The position numbers and the translations under genes are program-made. A stretch of DNA of 64,000 bases, from assembly GCA_945787845.1 (NCBI GenBank), contig CALZJH010000007.1:186001-250000 (forward strand), in the 5' to 3' direction. Shown piece by piece: positions 52,250-60,630 of the stretch (its first letter is position 1; each line of letters begins with the position of its first letter). The notes under the pieces were generated by a model, which did no database searches, was not told the DNA's origin, and worked only from the letters and a program-made list of their open reading frames with translations. Source of the stretch: an uncultured Woeseiaceae bacterium (GTDB lineage Bacteria > Pseudomonadota > Gammaproteobacteria > Steroidobacterales > Woeseiaceae).

Positions 52250-52429
52250 TCGCGCTCAATGATCGCTTCGATTTCCGCGACCTTTCCTTAAGTCGCCGGA
52301 TGATCCTCGCCTGGCACACGAATGGCAGCCTGGATCTGCGCTCATCGGCCCGGTTTCTGCTCGCGCCAATGGATTCGCTCCTGACACAGGGGCCCATATG
52401 GCAGCTTATGCGCACTCCCACACGGTAGT

Positions 52430-52490
52430 TCAGGCTAGCCGCACTTTGAATCACCACAGGACAGACACGTCATGCACCCATCCATCATGA
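52430..52490. repeat. Right copy of direct repeat (3' end of intact nrdJb)
   Basis: Aligned ungapped with 46589..46649. Confidence 0.88.
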
Positions 52491-53136
52491 TGACGGCTGT
52501 CGTGTTGCACTTCGTACACAGCTGGGCACCCTCGGGGTAGTCGCTGTCCGAAAACGCATCCGTCTGCTTCTTGGCTTCTTCGAATTGGGCACGCTTCTCG
52601 GCGATCAGTTTCTTCTGGCCCTCGTCGAGCTCCGGCGCAGCAATCATACCGATCATGATCAGGTGCTTCTCAACGATGTGGCCGAGCTCGGCAATGATCG
52701 ACGGCATGAACCTGCCGCCTGGCTGCCAGTAGCCGCCACGCGGGTCGAACACAGCCTTGAGCTCCTCAACGAGGAAGGTCACGTCGCCACCCTTGCGGAA
52801 GACGGCTGAAATAATGCGTGTCAGCGCTACGATCCACTGGTAGTGGTCGAGGTTCTTGGAGTTGATGAAGATCTCAAACGGGCGGCGCTTTTCATGCTCC
52901 GTCCCTTCATTGAGGATAATGTCGTTAACAGTCACGTACATCGCGTGATCCGACACCGGCGTCTTCACCTTGTAGGTCGAACCAACGAGCATCTCCGGGC
53001 GTTCGAGCTTCTCGTGCATGCGTATGACTTCCGCACGATCGCCACCACCCTCACGCTTGAACTCGCGTTTCTCTTCCTTTTCCTCGGCCGGCTGATTGAC
53101 AGCATAGCCCACGATTTTCTTGTCAATTTTGATCAT
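52435..53136 (-). CDS. nrdJb: Class II ribonucleotide reductase, C-terminal subunit NrdJb
   Basis: KRRPFEIFINSKNLDHYQWIVALTRIISAVFRKGGDVTFLVEEL; C-terminal MDGCMTCLSCGDSKCG; abuts nrdJa. Confidence 0.9.
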   Translation of the reverse strand: MIKIDKKIVGYAVNQPAEEKEEKREFKREGGGDRAEVIRMHEKLERPEMLVGSTYKVKTPVSDHAMYVTVNDIILNEGTEHEKRRPFEIFINSKNLDHYQWIVALTRIISAVFRKGGDVTFLVEELKAVFDPRGGYWQPGGRFMPSIIAELGHIVEKHLIMIGMIAAPELDEGQKKLIAEKRAQFEEAKKQTDAFSDSDYPEGAQLCTKCNTTAVIMMDGCMTCLSCGDSKCG

Positions 53137-55287
53137 TTAAAACTTTCCGTAATAGCCTTCTTTGAGAGCGTCGAACAGGTTCGCGGCAGTATGCACTTCG
53201 CCGTCGTACTCGATTTCCTCGTCGCCCTTGAGATCGATGGTCGACCCATCGTCCAACGTGAAGGTGTAATTCGTATTCTTGAGGTCTTTCTCTTTTACGA
53301 GCACGCCCTGGAACGCTTCCGGGTTGAATCGGAACGTCGTGCATCCCTTGAGGCCCTGCTTGTACGCATACAGGTAGATATCCTTGAAGTCACCGTAGGG
53401 ATAATCTGTGGGCACATTCGCCGTCTTCGAAATGGACGAGTCGATCCACTTCTGGGCAGCGGCCTGGATGTCCACGTGCTGATTCGGTGTGACCTCGTCA
53501 GCCGTGATGAAATAGTCAGGCAGGTTGTTTGCCGCGTCGGCGGCGCGCACCGGCATGGCATCCGGATCCACGCACTCGCGATACGCCAGCAGTTCGAATG
53601 AGAACACGTCGATCTTCTCTTTGGTCTTCTTGCCCTGGCGAATGACGTTGCGGAAATAGTGATGCGCGAAACTCGGCTCGATGCCATTCGACGCGTTGTT
53701 GGCCAGTGATAATGAGATCGTGCCGGTCGGTGCGATCGAACTGTGGTGCGTGAAACGTGCTCCGGTCTCGACAAGCTGGTCGACGAGCTCGGGCGCTTCC
53801 GCCGCAACGCGCTGCATATAGCGGCTGTAACGGGCGTGCAGAATGCGGCCCGGCACTTTGTCGCCAGCCTGGTAACCGTCCGTGCGCATCTCCGGGCGCT
53901 TGCGCAGCATCTCCTCGGTCACCTCGAAGTTCTCGTTCATGATCGGGGCCGGGCCCTTCTCCTTCGCGAGTTCAAGCCCCTCTTCCCAGCCAGCCAGTGC
54001 CAGCTGCCGCGAGACTTCCTCGGTGAACTCGACGGCGGCGGGCTCGCCGTACTTCATGCGCAGCATCGTGATGGTCGAACCCAGTCCCAAAAAGCCCATG
54101 CCATGACGGCGCTTGCGCTGGATCTCGTTACGCTGCTGCGGCAGCGGCAGGCCATTGATCTCGACCACATTATCGAGCATGCGCGTAAATATCTTGACCA
54201 CCTTGCGGAACTGTTCCCAGTCAAAGGCCGCCTCTTCAGAGAACGGTTTGACCACGAAACGCGTCAGGTTCACCGATCCCAGCAGGCACGAACCATAGGG
54301 CGGCAGCGGCTGCTCGCCGCACGGGTTGGTTGCGCGGATGTTTTCGCAGAACCAGTTGTTGTTCATCTCGTTGACCTTGTCGATCAGCACGAAGCCGGGC
54401 TCCGCGAAATCGTAGGTCGACGCCATGATGATGTCCCAGACACGGCGAGCCGGCAGCGTCTTGTAAACCTTGCAGGCGACCAGGCCTTCCGGATTCGTTA
54501 CGTAATTACCGGCTTCCGGCCAGTCACGCCACACGAACTGGCTCTTGTCATTGACGTCGAGCTTATCTTCCTCGGTTTCCTTGTGAGTGACGGGGAACGC
54601 GAGCTTCCAGTCATCCTCATTGATAACGGCCTGCATGAACTCGTCGGTGACCAGCAGCGACAGGTTGAACTGGCGCAGGCGGCCGTCCTCGCGCTTGGCG
54701 CGAATGAATTCCATGACATCCGGATGCCCGACATCGAACGTGCCCATCTGCGCGCCGCGGCGGCCACCCGCCGACGACACGGTGAAACACATCTTGTCGT
54801 AGATATCCATGAAAGACAGCGGGCCCGAGGTAAAGGCACCGGCGCCCGTCACGTAGGCGCCCTTCGGACGCAGCGTCGAGAACTCGTAGCCGATACCGCA
54901 ACCGGCTTTCAGCGTCAGCCCGGCCTCGTGCACCTTGTTGAGGATGTTGTCCATCGAATCGCCGACCGTGCCCGACACGGTGCAGTTGATCGTAGACGTA
55001 GCCGGTTTGTGCTCCTGGGCACCCGCATTAGACATAATGCGGCCGGCCGGAATCGCGCCGGAGCGTAACGCCCAGACAAATTCCTTGTAGAAATGTTCGC
55101 GCCGCGACTCTACCTCAACATTGGCAAGCGCCTCGGCAACCCGCTTATAGGTCTCGTCGATCGTGGCGTCGATCTTCGATCCATCTTTGGCGGTAAGTCG
55201 ATATTTTGCATCCCAAATATCGAGCGATGCGGGCTGAAATTCGATGTCGGTAACCGTGTGCGTGTCCAGATTGACGGCAGACTTCAT
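53137..55287 (-). CDS. nrdJa: Adenosylcobalamin-dependent ribonucleotide reductase, catalytic subunit NrdJa
   Basis: AGGRRGAQMGTFDVGHPDVMEFI; ATNPCGEQPLPPYGSCLLGSVNL; probable start MKSAVNLDTHT at 55287 (ORF extends to 55326). Confidence 0.93.
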   Translation of the reverse strand: MKSAVNLDTHTVTDIEFQPASLDIWDAKYRLTAKDGSKIDATIDETYKRVAEALANVEVESRREHFYKEFVWALRSGAIPAGRIMSNAGAQEHKPATSTINCTVSGTVGDSMDNILNKVHEAGLTLKAGCGIGYEFSTLRPKGAYVTGAGAFTSGPLSFMDIYDKMCFTVSSAGGRRGAQMGTFDVGHPDVMEFIRAKREDGRLRQFNLSLLVTDEFMQAVINEDDWKLAFPVTHKETEEDKLDVNDKSQFVWRDWPEAGNYVTNPEGLVACKVYKTLPARRVWDIIMASTYDFAEPGFVLIDKVNEMNNNWFCENIRATNPCGEQPLPPYGSCLLGSVNLTRFVVKPFSEEAAFDWEQFRKVVKIFTRMLDNVVEINGLPLPQQRNEIQRKRRHGMGFLGLGSTITMLRMKYGEPAAVEFTEEVSRQLALAGWEEGLELAKEKGPAPIMNENFEVTEEMLRKRPEMRTDGYQAGDKVPGRILHARYSRYMQRVAAEAPELVDQLVETGARFTHHSSIAPTGTISLSLANNASNGIEPSFAHHYFRNVIRQGKKTKEKIDVFSFELLAYRECVDPDAMPVRAADAANNLPDYFITADEVTPNQHVDIQAAAQKWIDSSISKTANVPTDYPYGDFKDIYLYAYKQGLKGCTTFRFNPEAFQGVLVKEKDLKNTNYTFTLDDGSTIDLKGDEEIEYDGEVHTAANLFDALKEGYYGKF

Positions 55288-55430
55288 TGGTCCTGTTACT
55301 CCCCTGACTCCCTTAGGAGACCCCAAAATGCTGTTTTAGCGAGCTATTCTTCCGGAGAAAAGGGCCCCGCTCGCCAACGGCCAGAGTGCGCGTGACGAGA
55401 GCCGTTTCCGACCTCATTTCTCTTCTGATC

Positions 55431-55450
55431 AGACACAAGATGTTGTGTCT
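55431..55450. promoter_or_regulatory. NrdR-box-like palindrome
   Basis: AGACACAAGATGTTGTGTCT; inner 16-mer ACACAAGATGTTGTGT fits acaCwAtATaTwGtgt at 14/16. Confidence 0.75.
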
Positions 55451-55461
55451 AAGTGCTGACA

Positions 55462-55490
55462 AGATTATGCCCGTTGCGGCCTACTGTCAA
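55462..55490 (-). promoter_or_regulatory. Sigma70-type promoter for nrdJab
   Basis: Minus strand TTGACA-17 bp-TAATCT, with the palindrome just downstream of the expected start site. Confidence 0.75.
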
Positions 55491-55611
55491 GGGTTTCCGG
55501 CAAATTTCTTCATAGGCTTTTCAGATTAAAAAACAACAACTTATAGAGCTATTGCGAGTAAGTGCTTTAAAAATCAGCGAAAAAAAATGGCACTTCTGTG
55601 AAATACCCTGA

Positions 55612-55627
55612 CCACTACATATAGTGG
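55612..55627. promoter_or_regulatory. Second NrdR-box-like palindrome
   Basis: CCACTACATATAGTGG, 13/16 to the NrdR consensus. Confidence 0.4.
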
Positions 55628-55651
55628 GCATTATTGTCACATACAAATGGG

Positions 55652-55680
55652 CTTGAAATGCCCCCTGGCGCCCCTATCTA
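55652..55680 (+). promoter_or_regulatory. Sigma32 (RpoH)-type heat-shock promoter for hsp20
   Basis: CTTGAAA-12 bp-CCCCTATCTA, about 35 bp upstream of the hsp20 start. Confidence 0.75.
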
Positions 55681-55714
55681 AGCCTCCATCAATGCATTTT
55701 AGGTGGAGAAAACC

Positions 55715-56155
55715 ATGAATATTACCCGTTTCGAACCCTGGTCTTTTGTTGACCTGTTGCACCGCGATCTCGACCGCCTGGCGGCCCGGCGCAATACCGT
55801 CGACTCCGACAACAGCGCTGTTGCTGACTGGGTCCCGGCCGTTGATATCGTTGAAGAAAAGGACCGTTTCGTCCTGCGTGCCGACGTGCCTGGCGTCAAC
55901 CCGGACGACATCGATGTGTCAATGGACGCCGGCGTGTTAAGCCTTTCGGGAGAACGCCACGCGATTGCGCCATCGGACGACACCGGCGTGCAGCGCATTG
56001 AGCGCGCGACCGGCCGATTCCTGCGGCGCTTCACATTACCGGAGACGGCCGATGCCGAGGGCGTGACGGCCAAGTGCACCAACGGCATTCTGGAAGTGTC
56101 GATACCCAAGACCCCCGCAATCCAGGCGCGTCGCATTGCCGTAGAAGCCGCCTGA
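55715..56155 (+). CDS. Small heat shock protein, Hsp20/alpha-crystallin family
   Basis: VPAVDIVEEKDRFVLRADVPGVNPDDIDVSMDAGVLSLSGER; C-terminal GILEVSIPKT. Confidence 0.96.
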   Translation: MNITRFEPWSFVDLLHRDLDRLAARRNTVDSDNSAVADWVPAVDIVEEKDRFVLRADVPGVNPDDIDVSMDAGVLSLSGERHAIAPSDDTGVQRIERATGRFLRRFTLPETADAEGVTAKCTNGILEVSIPKTPAIQARRIAVEAA

Positions 56156-56173
56156 ACCTGAAATGACGCCACC

Positions 56174-56211
56174 GCCCGGGCGCGACGATGCGGCGCGCCC
56201 GGGCATCTTTT
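56174..56211 (+). terminator. Rho-independent terminator after hsp20
   Basis: GCCCGGGCGCG-acgatgcgg-CGCGCCCGGGC perfect 11-bp stem followed by atctttt. Confidence 0.85.
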
Positions 56212-56321
56212 GTAGCAAGGCCTATAATCCACCGCAGGCTCGATCATTCACAGGTGATTCAGCCACGTGAACCTAATCTTGAATTCCGCATCAAACAGGA
56301 CAACGGACCACCGAGAACTCT

Positions 56322-57617
56322 ATGACGATGAAGACACGACTCACGTGGGGCAGCCTGCTCCTTGCTCTTGTATCACTGGGCGCCCACGCGGCGTTACCTG
56401 CCAGCGTTGGCGGTCAATCGGTCACCAGCCTGGCGCCACTGGTCGAAGCAGCATCGCCTGCCGTGGTAAACATCCAGGTAACGCAGCTTCGTCGTGACCG
56501 CTTTGGTCGCACCGGCGAATTCGGCGGCGCAGGCTCCGGCGTCATAGTCGATGCGGACGACGGCTACATCCTGACCAATCATCACGTTGTCGCGGACGCT
56601 GACGGAATCGAAGTCACCCTGAGTGACGGTCGTACACTCGATGCCGAGATCGTGGGTTCGGATGAGCGGACGGATATTGCCGTGCTCAAGGTCGAACCCG
56701 AAAGCCTGACGGAAATGCCGATTGGCGATTCAGCCAAAGTCCGTGTGGGTGATTTCGTCATCGCAATCGGCAACCCTTACGGTCTCGATAATACGGTCAC
56801 CTCCGGCATCGTCAGCGCCCTGGGCCGCACCGGTATCAATCGCGGCGGCGTCGAGAGCTTTATCCAGACGGACGCATCGATCAATCCCGGCAACTCCGGT
56901 GGCGCCCTGGTCAACATGGATGGCGAGCTCATCGGCATCAACTCGATGATCTTCAGCCGCTCCGGCGGCAACGTCGGCATCGGTTTTTCCGTGCCTACCG
57001 AGATCGCCAGTTCGATCATGCGACAAATCCTCGACTTCGGTGAGGTCCGACGCGGCCTGCTGGGTGTGAATATCGAAACGCTCAGTTCGGAAGATGCGGA
57101 AACCCTCAACATTGATGTCGGGGGCGGTGCGCTGGTGACCCGCGTATCGCCGCAGTCCGCGGCGGAGACGGCCGGCCTGGAAGTGGGCGACATCATCGTG
57201 GGCGTGAACGAAAAAACCGTCCGGAGTGGTCCCGAACTCATTAACACGATCGGACTGCTCCGCTCGGGCGATGTCGTCACGGTTCGCTACCTGCGTGACA
57301 ACAAGGAATTCCTCGTTACGGCAAAACTTGGGCGTGTCGAGGACCAGTTGCTATCGGGCGCGAACATTCACCCCGGACTGACAGGAGTGAGTTTCGCACC
57401 AGCCAGTGCCACGAGTGAAGACGGCGTGGTCGTCACGGCGGTCGAAGAAGGCAGCCGGGCCGCTCAGCGCGATCTGCGGGTCGGGGACGTCATCACGGCA
57501 GTCAATCGCATCCTCGTGCGCAACCTGAGCGACCTGCAATCCGTCGCCGAAGGCAATCGCATCCTGTTCCTTCTGGTTAAACGCGGCGAGCGCTCCCTCT
57601 TGCTCCGTATAGGGTAA
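56322..57617 (+). CDS. Do/DegQ-family periplasmic serine endoprotease with PDZ domains
   Basis: GSGVIVDADDGYILTNHHVV, ERTDIAVLKV, NPGNSGGALVNMDGELIGIN. Confidence 0.96.
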   Translation: MTMKTRLTWGSLLLALVSLGAHAALPASVGGQSVTSLAPLVEAASPAVVNIQVTQLRRDRFGRTGEFGGAGSGVIVDADDGYILTNHHVVADADGIEVTLSDGRTLDAEIVGSDERTDIAVLKVEPESLTEMPIGDSAKVRVGDFVIAIGNPYGLDNTVTSGIVSALGRTGINRGGVESFIQTDASINPGNSGGALVNMDGELIGINSMIFSRSGGNVGIGFSVPTEIASSIMRQILDFGEVRRGLLGVNIETLSSEDAETLNIDVGGGALVTRVSPQSAAETAGLEVGDIIVGVNEKTVRSGPELINTIGLLRSGDVVTVRYLRDNKEFLVTAKLGRVEDQLLSGANIHPGLTGVSFAPASATSEDGVVVTAVEEGSRAAQRDLRVGDVITAVNRILVRNLSDLQSVAEGNRILFLLVKRGERSLLLRIG

Positions 57618-57626
57618 GCTACATGA

Positions 57627-59618
57627 ATGCATAGCGAGGACAGAATACGGCCGGCCTGCGCACGATTTGTCGGCGCCATCCTCGCTTTCGCGTTACTCGC
57701 GCTGCCCACTATTGCGGCAGCGAACATCGAGCAGCAGCGCGAACTGTTCAAGAGCGTGTACAAGACCGTCGAGCGGGGTGACTGGAGCCCTGTCGACGGT
57801 CTTTCTGCATCTGAGCGTGCGCTTCTCGAGCGCTACGTATTGTGGCCGGACCTGCGGGCAACCTGGCTTCGCGCCAACCTCAAGTCCGCACCGGCCGCCG
57901 AAATCGATGCGTTCATGCAGCAATACGGCACGTTACGTCCCGCCCGTGAATTGCGTTACAAGCAGGCAATGATGCTGGCCAGGGATGGCGACCTCGCAGG
58001 GTTTCGAAAAATATACGAGCAGTTTTACCAGGGGCAGGACATCGCTCGCCTGGATTGCCTGGCACTGCAAGCCGAGATCGACGCCGGGCGGCATGAGCGC
58101 GTCAATCAGCGCGCCATCGACCTCTGGCTGGTCGGCACGAGCCAGGTCAGCGAGTGTGATCCGGTCTTTGCCTACCTTGACCGCAACAAGCTGCTCGGCC
58201 CGGTGGAATACCGCAAGCGATTCGCGCTGGCGATCGAGGCCCGCGAATTCCGGCTGGCGCGCTGGCTTGCAAAGAAAATCGATCAACCGCACGTCGACGC
58301 GGCCACGCTGTGGATCCAGGCACAGTCGGATCCGGAAGGGTTCCTGCGCCGGCACAACCGGGCAAGCGATAGCCCAACCTATCGACAACAACTGGCTTAC
58401 GCGGCAGAGCGACTAACCTACAGAGACCCCGAAGTCGCGTCACGGCTTTGGGGCGCCGTCGAACAACGCTACGGATTTCCCGAGGAACTGAAGCTGCGCA
58501 CTTGGCGGCATATTGCGCTGTGGACGGCCCGCGATAATCTCCCTGCGGGCTACACGCTGCTTGCAGCATTACCACCTGCCGCACAGGACGAGGAAGTGAT
58601 GCGCTGGCGTGCACGCAGCAGCCTGCGGGATACGAGTTGGCAGCAACTGCTGGTCGACATCGCCGCGATGACACCGGCCGAACGTGATACCGAAGAATGG
58701 CAATACTGGCGCGCGGTTGCGTTGCAGCGTACCGGACAGGTCGCCGCGGCACAGTCTGCGTTTGCGGCACTGAGCCTGGAACGAAGCTACTACGGCTTTC
58801 TTGCCGCTGACGAAATCGGTGGCGCCTACGCGCTCGACAACAGCCAGCTGGCGGCCGATGAAGCGGCGTTGGCGGCTGTCGCCAGGAAACCCGGCATTGT
58901 GCGAGCCCGCGAGCTGTTTCTTGTCGGCCTCGACGGGCGCGGTCGCTCGGAATGGGATACCGCGGTGCGCTTGCTGGACGATGCAGAAACGCTGCAGGCG
59001 GCGATACTCGCCGATCGCTGGGGCTGGCATTCACGCGCCATCTCGACCGCCGCGAGCCTGGGTCAGTATGACGACCTCGCGATTCGTTACCCGTTGCCCT
59101 GGAAACAGCAGTTCGAGTCCTTTGCTTCCGCCGCAAAGATTTCGCCGACCTGGGCTTATGGCATCGCTCGCAGCGAGAGCCTCTTCATGCGCGACGTGCG
59201 CTCCAGCGCCGGCGCCGTCGGCCTGATGCAGCTCATGCCGGCAACGGGCCGCCAGGTAGCCCGCGAACTTCGCCTGCCCTATTCCGGTCTCGCCACGTTG
59301 ACGGACCCCGCAAGCAACATTCGGCTCGGCACCTCGTATCTTGGACAAATGGCGGCCCGCTACAGTGGCAACGAGGTCCTCGCCACGGCCGCATACAATG
59401 CCGGGCCTCACCGCGTCGACCGCTGGCTTCCGCAGAACGGCAGCGAAGACGCCCGGGTCTGGATTGAAAATATTCCATTCAACGAGACCCGTAAATACGT
59501 CAAGCGTGTGATGTCGGCCCAGGCCATTTTCCAGTGGCGAATGACCGGCAAGGTACGGCGTCTTTCCGACCAACTGCCGGCCGTCAAGGCACAGCACCAG
59601 CAGCTCGCCGCGCGCTAG
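57627..59618 (+). CDS. slt: Soluble lytic murein transglycosylase
   Basis: GIARSESLFMRDVRSSAGAVGLMQLMPATGRQVAR; ATAAYNAGPHRVDRWLP. Confidence 0.95.
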   Translation: MHSEDRIRPACARFVGAILAFALLALPTIAAANIEQQRELFKSVYKTVERGDWSPVDGLSASERALLERYVLWPDLRATWLRANLKSAPAAEIDAFMQQYGTLRPARELRYKQAMMLARDGDLAGFRKIYEQFYQGQDIARLDCLALQAEIDAGRHERVNQRAIDLWLVGTSQVSECDPVFAYLDRNKLLGPVEYRKRFALAIEAREFRLARWLAKKIDQPHVDAATLWIQAQSDPEGFLRRHNRASDSPTYRQQLAYAAERLTYRDPEVASRLWGAVEQRYGFPEELKLRTWRHIALWTARDNLPAGYTLLAALPPAAQDEEVMRWRARSSLRDTSWQQLLVDIAAMTPAERDTEEWQYWRAVALQRTGQVAAAQSAFAALSLERSYYGFLAADEIGGAYALDNSQLAADEAALAAVARKPGIVRARELFLVGLDGRGRSEWDTAVRLLDDAETLQAAILADRWGWHSRAISTAASLGQYDDLAIRYPLPWKQQFESFASAAKISPTWAYGIARSESLFMRDVRSSAGAVGLMQLMPATGRQVARELRLPYSGLATLTDPASNIRLGTSYLGQMAARYSGNEVLATAAYNAGPHRVDRWLPQNGSEDARVWIENIPFNETRKYVKRVMSAQAIFQWRMTGKVRRLSDQLPAVKAQHQQLAAR

Positions 59619-60613
59619 CGGTCCGCAGAGTCCAGGGACGCGGCCAGCGCGCGTGCCTCTTCGTAGAAACACGCGATGTGTTGTTCGCACTGCTCGAACA
59701 GCGCCCGAAATACGGGCAATTGACCTTCGTAGAGGGTCATCGTGGCAAGACGCGCATTGTTGAGTTCGCCGTTCTGCCAGCTCCCTGCCCCGTGCCCGGC
59801 ACGCTCGACAACGGCCGCCATCTCGTCGGCCAGCAATTCAAGCCTCGCCCGCTTCGCGCGCCGCTTGTCATCATCCGGCAACGCGCCCGCATACAGGCCC
59901 TCCAGGTCGGCTCGCGCGGCGGCAGCGGCCGCCATCAACGCCTGCCGCAAAGCCCGCCGCGACTCGTAGCGTTCGATCTCGGCCGTCTGGCCGCGAGATT
60001 CCAGCCAGCGATACACGCCGAATTCCTCGACAGCCGTCGCGAACGACTCGTTAAAGCCGGAGTCGCCTTTGACATATAGCACCTGGTGGGCGAGCTCATG
60101 AAACAGCACGGCCACCAGCTGCACGTCATCCCAGTTCATCATGGAGCTCAGCACAGGGTCGCGCAGTTTGCCCAGCGTCGAATACGCCGCAACCCCGCCG
60201 ACAAACACGTCGTAGCCGTCGTCGGCAAGTCGCTCGGCTTCGCGACGCGCCGCTTTTTCGGAGAAATACCCGCGATAACTGACGCAACCGGCGACAGGAA
60301 AACACCAGGTCCTCGCCTGCAGCGAAAACTCGGGAGCGGCGACCACGCTCCACACGACGAAGTCGCGTTCGATGTCCGCATAGGTTCGGTAACTCTCGTT
60401 ATCGGGGAGCCCGAGCACATCGATCGAAAACTGCCGCGCTTCCTGCACCAGCTGCAAGCGCTCTGCGAGCTCGGGTGACGTCGTTTCATCCTCAAGGATA
60501 TCGGCGATGGGTTCGCGTTTACGGGTCAGTTCAAGCTGCCCTCTTGCCGCCTGCAGGTAGTAGCACCCGGCGAGCGATAACGAGATGAGGACAAGCACGA
60601 CAGTACGCAGCAT
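59615..60613 (-). CDS. Predicted aminopeptidase lipoprotein
   Basis: Lipobox SLSLAGCYYLQAARGQLELT; VAVLFHELAHQVLYVKGDSGFNESFATAVEEFG (HExxH-like). Confidence 0.88.
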   Translation of the reverse strand: MLRTVVLVLISLSLAGCYYLQAARGQLELTRKREPIADILEDETTSPELAERLQLVQEARQFSIDVLGLPDNESYRTYADIERDFVVWSVVAAPEFSLQARTWCFPVAGCVSYRGYFSEKAARREAERLADDGYDVFVGGVAAYSTLGKLRDPVLSSMMNWDDVQLVAVLFHELAHQVLYVKGDSGFNESFATAVEEFGVYRWLESRGQTAEIERYESRRALRQALMAAAAAARADLEGLYAGALPDDDKRRAKRARLELLADEMAAVVERAGHGAGSWQNGELNNARLATMTLYEGQLPVFRALFEQCEQHIACFYEEARALAASLDSADR

Positions 60614-60630
60614 TCGGGTACTATGACACG

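Noticed and set aside
55288-55460. Possible cobalamin riboswitch in the nrdJ leader
   Set aside because: No B12-box-like GCCACTG sequence or matching architecture seen by eye; an Rfam scan would be decisive.
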